From Symsagittifera roscoffensis (taxonomy: Eukaryota; Xenacoelomorpha; Acoela; Convolutidae): a stretch of 64,000 bases of DNA. The notes below the pieces were generated by a model. The model searched no databases. It was given only the letters and a program-made list of their open reading frames with translations, and was not told the DNA's origin. The position numbers and the translations under genes were made by a program. Within the stretch, counting starts at the first letter, position 1, and every line of letters begins with the position of its first letter. The stretch is taken from positions 3,983,624 through 4,047,623 of the forward strand of contig NC_087071.1 in assembly GCF_963678635.1 (NCBI RefSeq), read 5' to 3'. This document shows positions 42,701 to 53,402 of the stretch, piece by piece.

Positions 42701-43540
42701 TGGAGGAAACCTTGTCTTTTCTCTACTTTTCTCATCCTTAGAACTTACCTTAGTGTTACCTGCAAGCACTTTTGTAACTACTTTTTGTTTAACTGGTTCT
42801 TCAGACTTACCCTTAGAATTGATCGTTTTCAGCCTCTCATGACCCTCCGCTTTTTCTTTGAGCCATTCATTGAAATCTAGCAGAGTTGGTCTATGCCATT
42901 GGCGTCTTACGGTTTGCATCGACCATGCCTCCTTAAGGTTCGGGGGAAGCTTACTCACAGCCTGATTCAGTAAGTTAACACTTTTCAGGTCGTCGTTAAA
43001 AGACAGAGACTTGAATACGGCAACAAGTCCAGAAATTGCAGAGGAAAATCCAATTACATTTTCCGAGCTATGCATTTTCAGCGGCGGAAATTTACTCAAT
43101 TTATCTAGGTGAGCCCCTACTACAGCATGCGGCTGCCCGAATTTTCTTTGAAGAGTTGCTAATGCGTCTTTATATAGTACTCCGCTATAGCTATACTCAG
43201 CGATTGCGGATTTTGCTTTACCCACTACGAGCGTTTTCAGATAGGTAAGCTTTTCATCGTCACTGAGTATGGCTGAATCGACCGTCGATGTGAATTGCCC
43301 AAACCACTCATGCCAGTTAAGTGGGTTGCCATCGAACTGGGTCAGCGTCCACTCAGGGAGATGATCTTTTCTGCTGTGCATGAGTATATTAACCAACTCT
43401 CGTGTCGAAAGTGGACGCTCGACATCTGCACCAGGTGAATTACCGGGAGTTGGCTCTGTGTAATTCGAAGAGTTACCGTGACAATCAGGAACGAACGGTT
43501 GATTAGCATGTGAAAAGTTTTCAGGCTGCGCAAAGAACAC
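39641..43540 (-). CDS. BEL/Pao Gag-protease-reverse transcriptase-RNase H
   Basis: A frame of 1299 codons. Residues about 60-240 form the DUF1759-type gag domain (LPEWTLTQFDGNPLNWHEWF). Residues 280-345 hold two to three CCHC-like knuckles (CSLCKGQHALWNC, CFSCLQGNHTFRKC). The aspartic protease motif DTGSTHSWVS starts at 411. Reverse transcriptase spans about 680-900 with YMDD at 822-825, and RNase H residues are D1005, E1050 and D1090. The frame has no ATG at its start: it opens through GTG, and the sequence upstream stays open only as far as a foldback inverted repeat, with a stop beyond it. The first internal ATG is codon 54. The natural start and leader therefore appear to have been lost. 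A one-base frame break precedes integrase. Confidence 0.95.
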   Translation of the reverse strand: MFFAQPENFSHANQPFVPDCHGNSSNYTEPTPGNSPGADVERPLSTRELVNILMHSRKDHLPEWTLTQFDGNPLNWHEWFGQFTSTVDSAILSDDEKLTYLKTLVVGKAKSAIAEYSYSGVLYKDALATLQRKFGQPHAVVGAHLDKLSKFPPLKMHSSENVIGFSSAISGLVAVFKSLSFNDDLKSVNLLNQAVSKLPPNLKEAWSMQTVRRQWHRPTLLDFNEWLKEKAEGHERLKTINSKGKSEEPVKQKVVTKVLAGNTKVSSKDEKSREKTRFPPCSLCKGQHALWNCSVFKEKNATQRAKYVAEQKLCFSCLQGNHTFRKCQKARKCPKQDCESTHNVLLHGAEKVFPPKEADRSPSTQTNTNTTSANNAACVKPCEGTAKGILPVALVDVSSGSENSNALALCDTGSTHSWVSAALVERLKLVGTPVNVTTDGFNSAKVSKTQRVHLKVSAKPNESEFSFSFVAFVKHNMYIGPDVINVSELQVKYPQLAPLKTTAYNYKEIEIVIGQDFYHAIRPLEHVFGDELDSPCAVRLPIGWVISGPSPDRSSLNSSSFNCVTDDTSLTDQIKIWYELESYGAFKQVDARSAADKRALSILKTETVHDGERYTVPMLWSDNDVSLPNNYYSSLAQLKSLEKRLDKDPLLREKYTETIREDISKGYVITVNPHDPSSRAEREWYLPHHPVLNPNKPGKVRRVLNGASKFHGTSLNRYLLVGPDLLQNLIFVLLRFRQHKYAVSADIEGMFLQVGVLARDQPSLRFLWREDPTSSVVVHQYTRHIFGARDSPTCANFALQKTASDNQAEYPEAASAVVQKFYMDDYLDSFENTADALSLSKDLVAMLKLGGFNLTKFVSNVPEVTTALNPDNRESNPSVKDICKSPDQSSHVLGLRWDHVKDTLVVSRGVDRPLDKAITQRTVLNFVSSVFDPIGLVAPYTVKARLLLKDIWRISGQKWDDDLPEEIKQQFLDWHSGLPLLGTLTIPRSYFTEPFDRCELHTFGDSSQDVFCAVSFLRARLAKSQKTELAFVFGKARVAPMKMLSSPKLELQAALLATRLKEEILKALTFKVSNVFMWTDSTTVLQWLNSCNKLPVFVGNRIGEILESTTIDQWNHVLSGDNPADTGTRGISSEALKDSSWVRGPSILSTCDWPFKPNTDVIKKIQLKGPLCDIDTCLETASTFVVDASSEKAPAIRLFKNWDKFSSIVKYKRVLAFMLRVLPSHKHFRTKTLEITDPSELDIAEQKLIYLAQSESFPAEVKILQSDKLITKKSRIAKYSPFIGPAGILRSTGRNQPSC

Positions 43541-43755
43541 AGTCCCTCCACTTGTATAAGGAACAAAATTGTTCGTAGGAACAATCGGAGTTACTGCGGA
43601 AAATTTTGTTCCTTATACAAGTGGAGGGACTGTGTTCTTTGCGCAGCCTGAAAACTTTTCACATGCTAATCAACCGTTCGTTCCTGATTGTCACGGTAAC
43701 TCTTCGAATTACACAGAGCCAACTCCCGGTAATTCACCTGGTGCAGATGTCGAGC
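43417..43755. repeat. Inverted duplication (154-bp arms) of the gag 5' end
   Basis: Arms 43,417-43,570 and 43,602-43,755 are inverted copies separated by 31 bp. The right arm translates on the plus strand into the same gag N-terminal residues (FFAQPENFSHANQPF). The arms are of equal length with no mismatch noticed. It lies between the gag frame and the LTR, where only a leader is expected. Confidence 0.9.
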
Positions 43756-43790
43756 ACCCCCGCCTCAAGATTTTTTGTCGAGCACCAAGA

Positions 43791-43882
43791 TTTTTTTATA
43801 ATCTTGGAGATTGACGCGCACATTTTGGCGTCCCTTGTGGGGCGCCAAAATGTGCGCGTCAATCTCCAAGATTATAAAAAAA
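43791..43882. repeat. Palindrome (40-bp arms) centred on the primer-binding site
   Basis: Arms 43,791-43,830 and 43,843-43,882 are inverted copies with a 12-bp loop (TCCCTTGTGGGG). The right arm is the inner end of the 5' LTR plus the start of the primer-binding site; the left arm is its mirror. Between the two foldbacks GTCGAGCACC is followed by AAGATTTTTT twice, with 8 extra bases in the first copy. Confidence 0.9.
43830..43847 (-). promoter_or_regulatory. tRNA primer-binding site, tRNA-Lys-like
   Basis: Three bases inside the 5' LTR the element strand reads TGGCGCCCCACAAGGGAC. This is the complement of a tRNA 3' end including CCA. It matches the well-known tRNA-Lys3 primer-binding site (TGGCGCCCGAACAGGGAC) at 15 of 18 positions. 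The exact host tRNA is not known. Confidence 0.75.
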
Positions 43883-44389
43883 ACGGTTTTTAAACACTTT
43901 AATTAATGAGTATTTTCTCGGCAAAATAACTCCGGAAATATAACGGAAATTTGAAAATATAACGATAATTTTAACAAACTTTATCATCGGTAACATCGGC
44001 CACAAAAAACTGCTTAAATCAAAGCAAGCTGCAAAAATGGCCAGTATTTGTCCTTGAGACAAATTGCTCTTTTTAAAGGTCAGCCTTAATCAAGGCTGAA
44101 CCAAATTAGAGCGAAAAGACGGTTAAAATCGGTTTTGGGGGGGGGGACCGAACCTGGTTACGGAGCATCCCATCAGGTTCGGTGCACATTCGAGTTCTAG
44201 AAAGGAAATGACCTAGTCGGGATTCGAACCGGCGCCGAACCCGCCGGGACGACCATGTATACGTTTGGCTACTGTCCCTGTATGCATTTACATTTATATG
44301 CATTTATACTTTCGCACATTTACGTTTATATGCATTTGTACTTTCGCACATTTACGTTTATATGCATTTGTACTATTGTGTTATATTTG
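43851..44389 (-). repeat. 5' LTR of the BEL/Pao element (right on this strand)
   Basis: It matches the left LTR with about three substitutions and two single-base indels by eye. Its outer end stops at TATATTTG; the terminal CGCTGCAACA of the other LTR is absent and replaced by GAGAAAACGAAATGAGAAAACG. The tRNA-like segment is kept at 44,218-44,281. Confidence 0.9.
44218..44281 (-). other. tRNA-like segment in the 5' LTR
   Basis: Same layout as 38,283-38,346: A-box-like TAGCCAAACGTAT at about 44,259-44,271 and GGTTCGAATCC at 44,220-44,230. One base is deleted and one changed relative to the other LTR, both outside the B box. Confidence 0.6.
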
Positions 44390-47282
44390 AGAAAACGAAA
44401 TGAGAAAACGAAGCTGATTTAGTGTTAGACTTGAATTTGGGAACATACCTGGCGCTAGTTTTTCTCTTCACCAAGCATGATTTATTAATCAGACCATAAC
44501 AATGATAGATTTATAACCATGAATAAATGTTGTATATTTAGAGAACATTTATCAGAAATCGTTTTATGAGCTGTTAAATTGTGTAGCTAGTATGAAAAAC
44601 TTCAACGCTTTTTTGATTGTAAATTTTGAGTAGAAACACATTGAAAGCCATAAATTAATTATGGTTACATTCATCAAAAAGCAATGAGTTACAAACAAAA
44701 ATTACAAAACGACAAACAATTTTTCAGAATTTTTTTTGATTTGCTTTAAAAGATCCTGAAAGTGAAAAAAGAACTAACTTGTCCACAAAAGTTTACTCAT
44801 CAAGAGTCAGAATATCTCAGAGATCCTAGATAACCAAAAGTTATGATTTTGATAGTTGAATACTTCGTTGTAATTAACTCTTACAAAATAAATTCAGCTC
44901 TTTTCAAATCAGCATTCAAATGTGAAGATACATCAAACAAAGAAAATATTTAAATATTGAAAACAAAGTCGAATACAATTTGCTCTTCAAATCTCTATCT
45001 TCTCAGAAAAGAAAGATCAAAACAAATTGCGAAAGCTAGAAAACTGCCATTTTAAGCTCTTATCACTTATAAGGTAATTTCTAAGCGAAAAAGACAGTTG
45101 AGCCAAAATCTTTTACTCACAGAAAAAATATGTTTCGGATTTTTAAATCTCAAGTAAATCTAAAAATTAAAATTCCTTAAAAGATCAAAAATCGGAATGC
45201 CTTTGCGAACCTGAGTAATACGTGTCTTTTTAGAAAACTTGCTGAGCACTTCACATCAAAGCAAAGATAAGTTTTCTACGGCTCGATGTTTAGAATTTTC
45301 GCTCTATTTTTGAGAAGTAAACTTTGCCTATATTCCAATTATATAAAGGGTTACAAATTATATGGTGGAAACAAGACAAGTTATCAATCATTAATTGAGT
45401 TAGAGAGCAGAAAAACATGGTTAATCATTTTCTATATGAACTTTAAATGAATTTTAAATGAATCAAAGTTTGACATCATGATACAACATCGCATGATGTC
45501 GTGTGAAAACGCACGAAGTTCAAACATATTCCTGATTTGAACCAGAAAATTGGAAATGGACTTTTTTTAAATCAGAAATTCTTTTTACGAAACGTGACAA
45601 CTCCTTCTTTTTCTTACAGTGCTTTCTAACTTCTAACCTTCCTCTATTTTTGAACCTAACCTGAAGTTCATACTCTGAGCCTTCTGTTTCTCAACTCCTC
45701 CTTAGAGACTTCAAACCTCCTTACCTACCATGCATATGACGAACGAATGTTGTTTTGATGGAAACCAGACCCATTTTCCGGCTCAATCTGTTTTTTTTTC
45801 ATCATCGCTTTTTTTCAAGTCATAAACATGCTGACTAAAAAGGTCAATAATGTGTTCCTTCTCGCTGCAAAAATAAATTTCGTTGACTGTAACTCCTCTT
45901 AAGCCTTCTCATTTTTTTCACTATTTAATTTTGTTTTGTTTTTAGGTTATGGTTTTTTTCCAATTCATTTATTTTTTTTGCTCTTTCAGAGGACAAACGG
46001 TCACAATTTTGCGTTAAGCATACGATTTTTTATCAAAAACAACCTGAGCTCCTCCTTCAATAAATCTCGATATTGAGTGTATATTTTTTTCCTTCTACAT
46101 ATCAATCATTCTTTGTTCGAAAACATTGTACGGAATCTTCATGAGGATCGCTCACAAGAAAAAAATTTTTGGCAGAACATTAGCGTTTTTAACAGTTTTG
46201 TTGGCGTTTTCAACATTATCATTACATTTTTTTTTCCTTTTTGTAGGCAACTTCATCAGTTTCACTAGTTTTTTAAGCGTTTCAACAAATTTCAGCAACC
46301 AAATCTGCTGAGTTGTAAAAGCTAAAATTAGTTTCTTATTAATCAGCTAACAGTTGCTTTTTCCTTTTGTTTTCACCTGATAAATTTTTCTAAGAACTCT
46401 TTGCTATTTATTTGATTAATTGGGTCAAAATGTTTTGCCAGCATTATTGAATTCTAAAAAAGCGTTAATTATCCCCTAAAATGTACGGTTGAACTATCTT
46501 TTTGAGTTCAATTTTTAGCGGAAACTATTCTACGCGGGTCATAAGTCTCTTTTCTTAATGGCGAGACAAGTTTTGACAACACTTCCAATATGACTAATGG
46601 AACAAAGATATCATGGTAAAAGTGTTAAAGATTTAACTATTTGTATATGCTTGAAAAATTAATGCTACTGTGCTAAAGCAATCAACAGAGCTTTTATGTT
46701 AAAACCATAATTGGGCAATGTTGCGTAAACCTAAGTTATGCTGCATAAAATAGTTTTCAGTAATCGAGCTGCGTGAAAGTAAAAATTATTCTTAATGTAC
46801 AAAAAAAACTGGTTCTGCGTTAAAGTATTCTGCATAGAAATAATTTAGAGGTTTAATAATTTACTGCGTGTAACAGCCGGCACTGACAAATTTGAGATTG
46901 TAATCGATCTAAGCATTTTTTATGCATATAAAACACTTTATAAAAATGTTTTAATGGTAGCCCATTTGGATACGTAAAACTGATGAATTGAGAATGCATT
47001 CAAACCAATTTTTACGGCAAAAAATGAAATATTTGCCTAAACAATCAATTAAAATTATTTTAAATGGACTTTCCCAAAGCAGTGGACTCCAAATCCATCA
47101 AAACCGCAATAAAAATAATTTGACTCAATTATTGTACTTGTTTCAAAATTTCTAGGCGCAACTTTTTAGGAACAGGAACAGTTAAAAAATTCAATTTAGA
47201 CCATTTCGTATCTGATGCAGAAAAATTAAATGATAGGTTTTTTTCAGTCCAGACCTCAAAACTAATAGTCAATTTAAAAATC

Positions 47283-47284
<2 letters not shown>
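44390..47284. other. No gene recognised
   Basis: AT-rich DNA. Plus frames at 46,077-46,311 are hydrophobic translations of poly(T)-rich sequence, without splice support. Nothing else stands out. Confidence 0.5.

Positions 47285-47334
<50 letters not shown>
47285..47334. repeat. (TA)25 microsatellite
   Basis: Fifty bases of uninterrupted TA repeat. Confidence 0.98.
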
Positions 47335-47339
<5 letters not shown>

Positions 47340-50300
47340 AAAACGACTGTTTTGTTTGATAATCGGGAAAAGCTGGAATAAATCTGTATTGAATCTGTAT
47401 ATAATGAATTAATTAAAACTTGGATGAAAATCGATTTGAGTCAAATTGAATCAACTTGTTTGTTACTAACAACTGCATGAAAATTAAATTCAAAAAATTG
47501 CCAAATAATGGATTTAATTCGGTCTGAAAACGATTGAAATAATTTTTAAGCAACTTTTGTAGCAACTAAAAAATTCTAACTCAACTAAAATTTTGGCTGC
47601 CTCATCTGGAAAAAGTTGATTGCAATCCATTTTTGTCAGTCCGGGAGATTTGTGTGCTTTTGGAACAAAAATGATAATCATTTTCTTGTTGATTCTATTT
47701 TGCTGTCTTTTAACTTGTTGCCTGTTAATTTGCTGCCTGATGACTGCAACTGCGACTTCCGTGTAAAAAGTGAGTAAAAAGTGATTCTGAAAAAAAATCA
47801 TACAAGAGCTACTGCGTAAAAATAATTGTATAAAACTTAACGGTATTTATTTTTTGAAGTTCATTTCGTATTCTCCAACCAGTCTGAGTTCACTCATCTA
47901 TAAGTAATGAAGTTACTGAAAAAACGCTAGTCAAAAAATTCAAAGAATGAAAATAATATGACAGGCTTTTTTTTGTTCAAATAGCGTTTTGTTCGACATC
48001 AACAGAAAACTATAAACTAAATTCGAGTAGATTCGATAAGGAATGGTTTGAAATTTTTTTTTTCAAATAAGAAAATCAGATGCAACTAAGACAAAAGTTT
48101 TTGTTAACAATTACGGTGAAAAATTTTATTCTAAGAACAGTTTTTTTCAAAGAAAGCCAAAACTGGGGAAAATTAAATTCTTTCGAAAATCTTTCGAAAA
48201 CTTTTTTTATTCTATTTTCGAGATGAAAACAAATTTAGAACTCCAAGAAAAAAAATCCATAATTTTGCATGCAAAAAATTAGTTTGACGTGTGCATTACG
48301 TAGTCTTGGATAAACCAAATTTGGATTAGTTTTTTTTGGTTTGGTTATTATTTTTTTTCAAATACGCTCAACAATTCCATTTCATTCGTATTAATTTTTT
48401 GTTCGCCTCGGCAATGCAATATAAAATAAAATTTCAAATTCAAAAAGCATTTCAAAATTTTTTTGACAAGTACTATAAGTTTGCTACTTCGATTGTTTTG
48501 ATTGCGTAAGACATATATTTTGAGATCGTTTCCAATGCATTGAAGATGCAAGACGGTTAAAACTTTGGTGACTAGCTTTTAATAACCAGGGTTTTAATCA
48601 CCTGTGTTCCGTTACGAACACAGCCAAAAAATTTGAGAAATGGCGAAGAGCATTTGGCTCAACCAGGGATACTAGTTTCTCAAAAATTAAATTGTATGAA
48701 TAGCGGTTTTTTCCAATGTGCAAGGTTTTTCATTCTGGATTATTCCAAGCAAACGATATGCAATATAAAAATCCGACAAAAAAGAATTTGAAAAATCGTT
48801 AAACCAGTAAAAATTCTATGCAAAAAAATTAGCTTGAACTGAAATAAGTTTTCCCAAAACAGAAAAAAAGCTTGTGAATATTGAAAAAGGAATAAAAAGA
48901 TGGAGAGTGCAAAAAATAGATGCAATACGAACACGATATGCTGAGTCAATCTAGGAGTTTATTGTCTTCAATCATAAGTTTTGAGTAATTTCAACCGAAG
49001 AAAACTCATGAATAATTGCCATGCAAAACTGAAGGCCATTGACTTTCCGTTACGTCAATGTAGCAGCAAAATATTTCGATTTCATGTTTTAAGTTTTTTC
49101 GAGATAGTGTAGTAGACGGCTACATGCAATTTGTAATCATTACAACAATCTTTAATTAATTATAATCAATCCAAAATTACTTGGGGGTTAAATTTTCTCC
49201 AATTAAACTACTTGAAACTAATTTAGGCTCACCCGCATACAGTTTCAAGCGTTTAAAATTAATTATGTTACAATTTTAGTACCAATCTTACTAAAGTGGA
49301 GACAATTTTGATTTAAATCAAACAACAATTAAATATAATCTCTTTTTGAAATCATAATTTAATAAATTATGAGGCATTTTAATCGATTAAAAAAAAACTT
49401 TCACGCCATCTTTTTTTTTCAATGCAACTATAATCGATTATAATTGATTATTTTCATCTCGAAGTCTAATTTTTTTGTTTTGCACAAAAATTATACTTTA
49501 ATCAATAATAAACTATTTTTAGCCAATTTTGTCTTCGAGATTGCATCTGAATTGCTTATGTTTATTCTGTTGTAGACGTTGGTTTTTGTGAAAATCGGGA
49601 AAATTGTTTTAAAAGTGTTGAAATCAATCCCGATTAGAGTTTTTCTTGGTGCATATTTTAGGTTTTTTTTAATCATCAAAATATCAATACATGGCTTTTA
49701 TTTAATAATTTGTCTGAAAGAGTTATTTTTCAACTACCGCAAGAACTTTTCAACTAAAATGAATGGATATCTATGGAACTTTTGTTTCATGGCAAAACTT
49801 AGTGTTCTGATGAGTCAAAGTGTAAGAAGACATCTCGCGTTTACAAATTTTGGTTTTTGACAGAGAAAAAATAACCCATATGATATAACTAAAATATATT
49901 TTTTGTGTGCTTATGCTTTGGTGAAATAAGAGTTTATAATTGATCATGAATGATTATAAAAGATTTTAAACATTTTTTGTATAAACTATAATCAATTGTA
50001 ACCGATTGTGAGAGATTATAATCTCTTGAAAAAATTACTATTAAAATGGTTTTTTAATTCTCTAAAGATCTAATTTTGTGTTTACAATCAATTTTAGTTG
50101 TCAAATAATCAGCATAAAAATCCGTAATAATCGATTACTTACGCCCAATGATAAATCAATTACTTATTTTAGACAGTGTACTATCAGTTAAATGTGTCTG
50201 TTAATAAGCTTGACCACTTCTACTATAGTAAAGATTCGAGTAAAAATAACAACCTCCTATCTGCCGTAGAGGAGAATTAGAGACCAAAATTTATTAAGTT

Positions 50301-50961
50301 CTCAAAGTTTTTGGCGTTTCAATAGTTGAAACTTTCGAGGAAAGTGGCGGATTTTTTTGCACTCGGAGTGGTCTTCTTACAGGCAAATTTCAGCTTTCAG
50401 CTAGACTTTTTTTGCCGGAATTGAATCAATCACAAAAATCTCTTTGGGCTTAGCTTAAACTTAGAAAAATTTTTGGCCAGATTATGATAATAAACGCACG
50501 TAAGCGGAGATTTAGTCCATCTCAGAAATCAATCCAAATGGAATTGTACTTAACGCTGCGTGTAGTGGGATAGTTTTCAAAAAACAATAATTTTTCTATT
50601 TTTGTCAGAAAAATATCAACTTTTTCATGCAAAACATTTTCAATAGAGCCGAACAAAAAGTAGTCATGTTTTAATTGTTGCTCAAAATAAAACAAAAATC
50701 AGATCATAAATAGCTAAAGTTCAAATTTCAAATGAAAACCCAAATACTGCTTTGACGAGACAATCTGTCAAATTGTTTATAAAGATGTTTTGTTTTCATC
50801 GGTTATTTAAAGACAAGTTTAAAATATTTACTTTTTGAACAGTCTGATTACGGAGTTGACGAACACCCCTTTGGTTGACTAGAAATCAATTGAATAGTTC
50901 AAAATCGGAAAACTATCGGGTTTTCGAAACAAAGCTTAGAAGATGATAAAATTTTTTTAAA
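47335..50961. other. Non-coding; MITE fragment at 48.3 kb and TTATAAT-rich block at 49.1-50.2 kb
   Basis: A decayed MITE is listed at 48,270-48,670. From about 49,130 to 50,160 the words ATAATCGATTATAATTGATTA, AATTATAATCAAT and GATTATAATC recur, as at 1-3.2 kb. At 50,480-50,560 there is an inverted fragment of the 60.5-kb repeat (CGTAAGCGGAGATTTAG). Open frames at 47,514-47,801 and 48,348-49,860 are not supported. Confidence 0.45.
48270..48670 (+). mobile_element. Decayed MITE of the MITE C family
   Basis: It shares ATTACGTAGTCTTGG and GATCGTTTCCAATGCATTG with MITE C (ATAACGTAGTCCTGG, GTCGTTTTCTATGC). The right end is probably CTCAACCAGGGATA at about 48,670; the left end is not defined. Confidence 0.5.
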
Positions 50962-51201
50962 TTAGTACAAACAATTAGGTTGTCTCGCCGATAATTCAGC
51001 ATTTTTTGTGTATAACTTTGAAACTACTTGAAAAAAGTCAACTGTTACAAATGAACCAATATCTGTAAACATTAGCCAAAATGCTTGATTTTTTTTGGAA
51101 GAATGGATAATTATATAAGTAACAATCAAACCAATGTACGTTTCAGGAAAAATGAAAGAAATGGCAACGGCTAGCAAAGCTGAATTTATGATTGACGTTG
51201 T
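50962..51201 (-). CDS. Membrane protein, last exon (partial)
   Basis: The acceptor TGTTGCTCTGCAG precedes 79 codons in phase 0 ending in a stop at 50,962. The peptide begins TTSIINSALLAVAISFIF and has two hydrophobic stretches, NSALLAVAISFIF with YIGLIVTYIIIH, and FWLMFTDIGSFVTVDFFQVV. A polar tail follows (SKLYTKNAELSARQ). This resembles the C-terminal end of a multipass receptor or transporter, but no family motif is recognised. An alternative donor, TTTCAA|GTAGTT, lies inside. Upstream exons to the right were not found. Confidence 0.4.
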   Translation of the reverse strand, partial: TTSIINSALLAVAISFIFPETYIGLIVTYIIIHSSKKNQAFWLMFTDIGSFVTVDFFQVVSKLYTKNAELSARQPNCLY

Positions 51202-53350
51202 CTGCAGAGCAACAGAACATTAACTAGTTGAAATTGGACGCGAAAACTGGCGAGAGACGAAAAAAGATAGCAGAAACTAACCAACGATCTTTCAAACACT
51301 CATTCGGATACTGGAAAGTCTTTTTGTTTTATTACCAATGAAATTATTATTTTTTTAAATTTAGCACTCTGTAAAGCAACTTATCACTATCGGGTGATGG
51401 TTTATCAGCTAAAAGCAATTCAATTTTTTTTTCAAATCTCAAATTAAAACCAAAAACTTTTTTTTGATGATAAACCAAACCCTTTTTATCTTATACATAA
51501 TTTTATTTTCATTACAGAGGGGCCGGATGATGGAATGATTTCAACTTACTAAATTCAAAGAGTTCCTAATCGCTGAAGGGTTTTTGAAGTAAACCGAGGC
51601 CAATTTTAGCCGAAAACGTTGTAAAAATACAACAAACTTGGTGTTTTTTTTCGAATTTTCATAAATCAGTATCTGTGAAAAATTATGTGTTTTTTCTGTT
51701 CTATAGTTGATCTGGCAATGTTTGATTATTCATTTTTCTACAATCTGCTAATTTTTTTATCAGTTAGTATTAATTTTAATGGCCTGGGTTTATTTGCTTA
51801 ATTTGAGATTTTGAGTACTCACACGATTTCTTTCAGATTTTTGAATACTAACTTCTGATGGACTGAAAATAAATTTCCAGCATTCAATCTTTCTATCATG
51901 AGGGATGCAATTACTTTATACAGTTGGAGCTCTTGATTTGATACTCTAGATATACTTCAAGATTCAAAAGATGGGAGCTCAACAGTTTTTTTTTTCATTC
52001 CTGCCAAAAAACTTAACCCTTTACTCATATACGGTCAGAATAATAATATTTTACAACTTTTTTTTCTTCAAAATGCCGAAAAAATTATAATTGATTTTAT
52101 TTTGCGATTCGAGAGATTTAAAATCGGGATTATAAGAAATTTTTGTTTTTGCTTCCACATCTAACTCTTAACTTATATACATTCTGGTATTTCATTACTT
52201 CTTTTTCTCTAAGTTGTTTTGAAAAAGTTAGTCAAAAGTGTTTACTTCAAAACTCTACAGATATAGATTTTCAAGCAAAGTAATTTATAATGCAAAATAT
52301 AGAGGTAACGCTTTTGGTTTTTCCTGTACACCTATCTCTCTTAAAAATGAAATGAACTTCACTCTGAGTTGAAACCCAAAACCGAAAGTATATTTTCAAT
52401 GTCAGCTTGGGTTTTCGAAACAATTAAAGCTTTTCAACGCCAACCGATAACAAGAAGCTACTATTTTCAACGAAATAACCTTCAAAAGTCTTTTTCATTA
52501 TACGCAACTCAGATTTTGATGCTTTTCATTTTGCTCTAGGTATTCACTCCGCTTTTTTGCAGGACAAAACTCGATGGTGTCGGTTTTTTGAAGTGAATCA
52601 ATTTTGTGGACACAAAAAGCTAATTTTGTTTCTGAAATTGTGAAAGACTACTGGCTACTTCAAAGTTGCAATCTACAATCTTCCTATTTTTTAAGGCAAA
52701 AGTTGATGAAGTTTTCCGGGTGCCAGCATAATTGGAATAAGCAATTAGTTCCTAACCCCGAATTATAAATTTTTCAAAAATTGTGATTTTGTAATAACAC
52801 ACTCGGTTGAACTTTAAGCTGACTTTCGAGCAAAAAAAGTCTTAGAAAAACTTTTTTTTGTGAGATGGGTGTGGATTTGTTAAGGTTTGTTCGAGAATTC
52901 CGTTAAAATAAATTGGTTTTGAATATATTCTATATAAATTGAAATTGAAAAAAGTAGTTTTTTTTTTCTGGATTATAATTATCAAGGCTTAGGTTGCAAA
53001 AATGGTAAAACTTCAATTATCTTTGTCAATATTATCTGGTCATTGTCACTTCTAGTTCAAGAAGATAGTTTACCTTTGATCAATTTTCGTAAACTTAAGT
53101 TATTTAAATTGCCAATTTGGGCAATTTGAGATAATTAACGCAGTTTGGACAAATTGATATAATTTTCAGATAATTGAGACGACTTTTTCATTCCAAAAAT
53201 GCCTATAAGGAGAGTTAATTCGTTAAATAAGCATGCTAATTGGTCTGCTTAATACTCCGACATATTCAAAATATATCACTTTTTGATTTATATAGCGCTT
53301 GAGGAAGGGTTTTCATAACAATCTCAAAAAACTGAAATCACTACTGAAAA
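51202..53350. other. No gene recognised
   Basis: AT-rich DNA without a frame of 60 codons. Upstream exons of the membrane-protein gene may be here but could not be identified. Confidence 0.45.
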
Positions 53351-53356
53351 GACATT

Positions 53357-53402
53357 GAACGCGGTCGGAACATCCAGGGCTCTGGTTTGATACGAGCAGC
53401 CT
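53357..53402 (-). repeat. GCTCGTATC-family repeat, copy 2 (inverted)
   Basis: On the minus strand it reads GCTGCTCGTATCAAACC, then AGAGCCCTGGATGTTCCGAC, matching the copies at 15.03, 60.52 and 61.41 kb in order. Confidence 0.6.

Larger units (their letters stand above)
37920..44389 (-). mobile_element. BEL/Pao LTR retrotransposon, minus orientation
   Basis: Two direct LTRs of about 540 bp bound a gag-protease-RT-RNaseH frame and an integrase frame on the minus strand. The gag DUF1759-type domain, the integrase with a C-terminal DUF5641-like part and the domain order PR-RT-RH-IN identify BEL/Pao. No envelope gene is present. The LTRs differ at about five positions, so insertion is recent. The element is nevertheless damaged: a frame break before integrase, loss of the normal gag start by inverted duplications at 43,417-43,882, and a right-hand LTR lacking the last 10 bp seen in the left one. 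No target duplication is evident between CTAACCTCA on the left and GAGAAAACG on the right. Confidence 0.95.

Noticed and set aside
46077-46311. Hydrophobic plus frames suggesting a membrane protein
   Set aside because: Phenylalanine and leucine runs follow poly(T); no splice sites or conserved motif.
47514-47801. Minus frame with RQQ repeats
   Set aside because: A short imperfect nucleotide repeat explains the QQ pattern; no family match or splice support.
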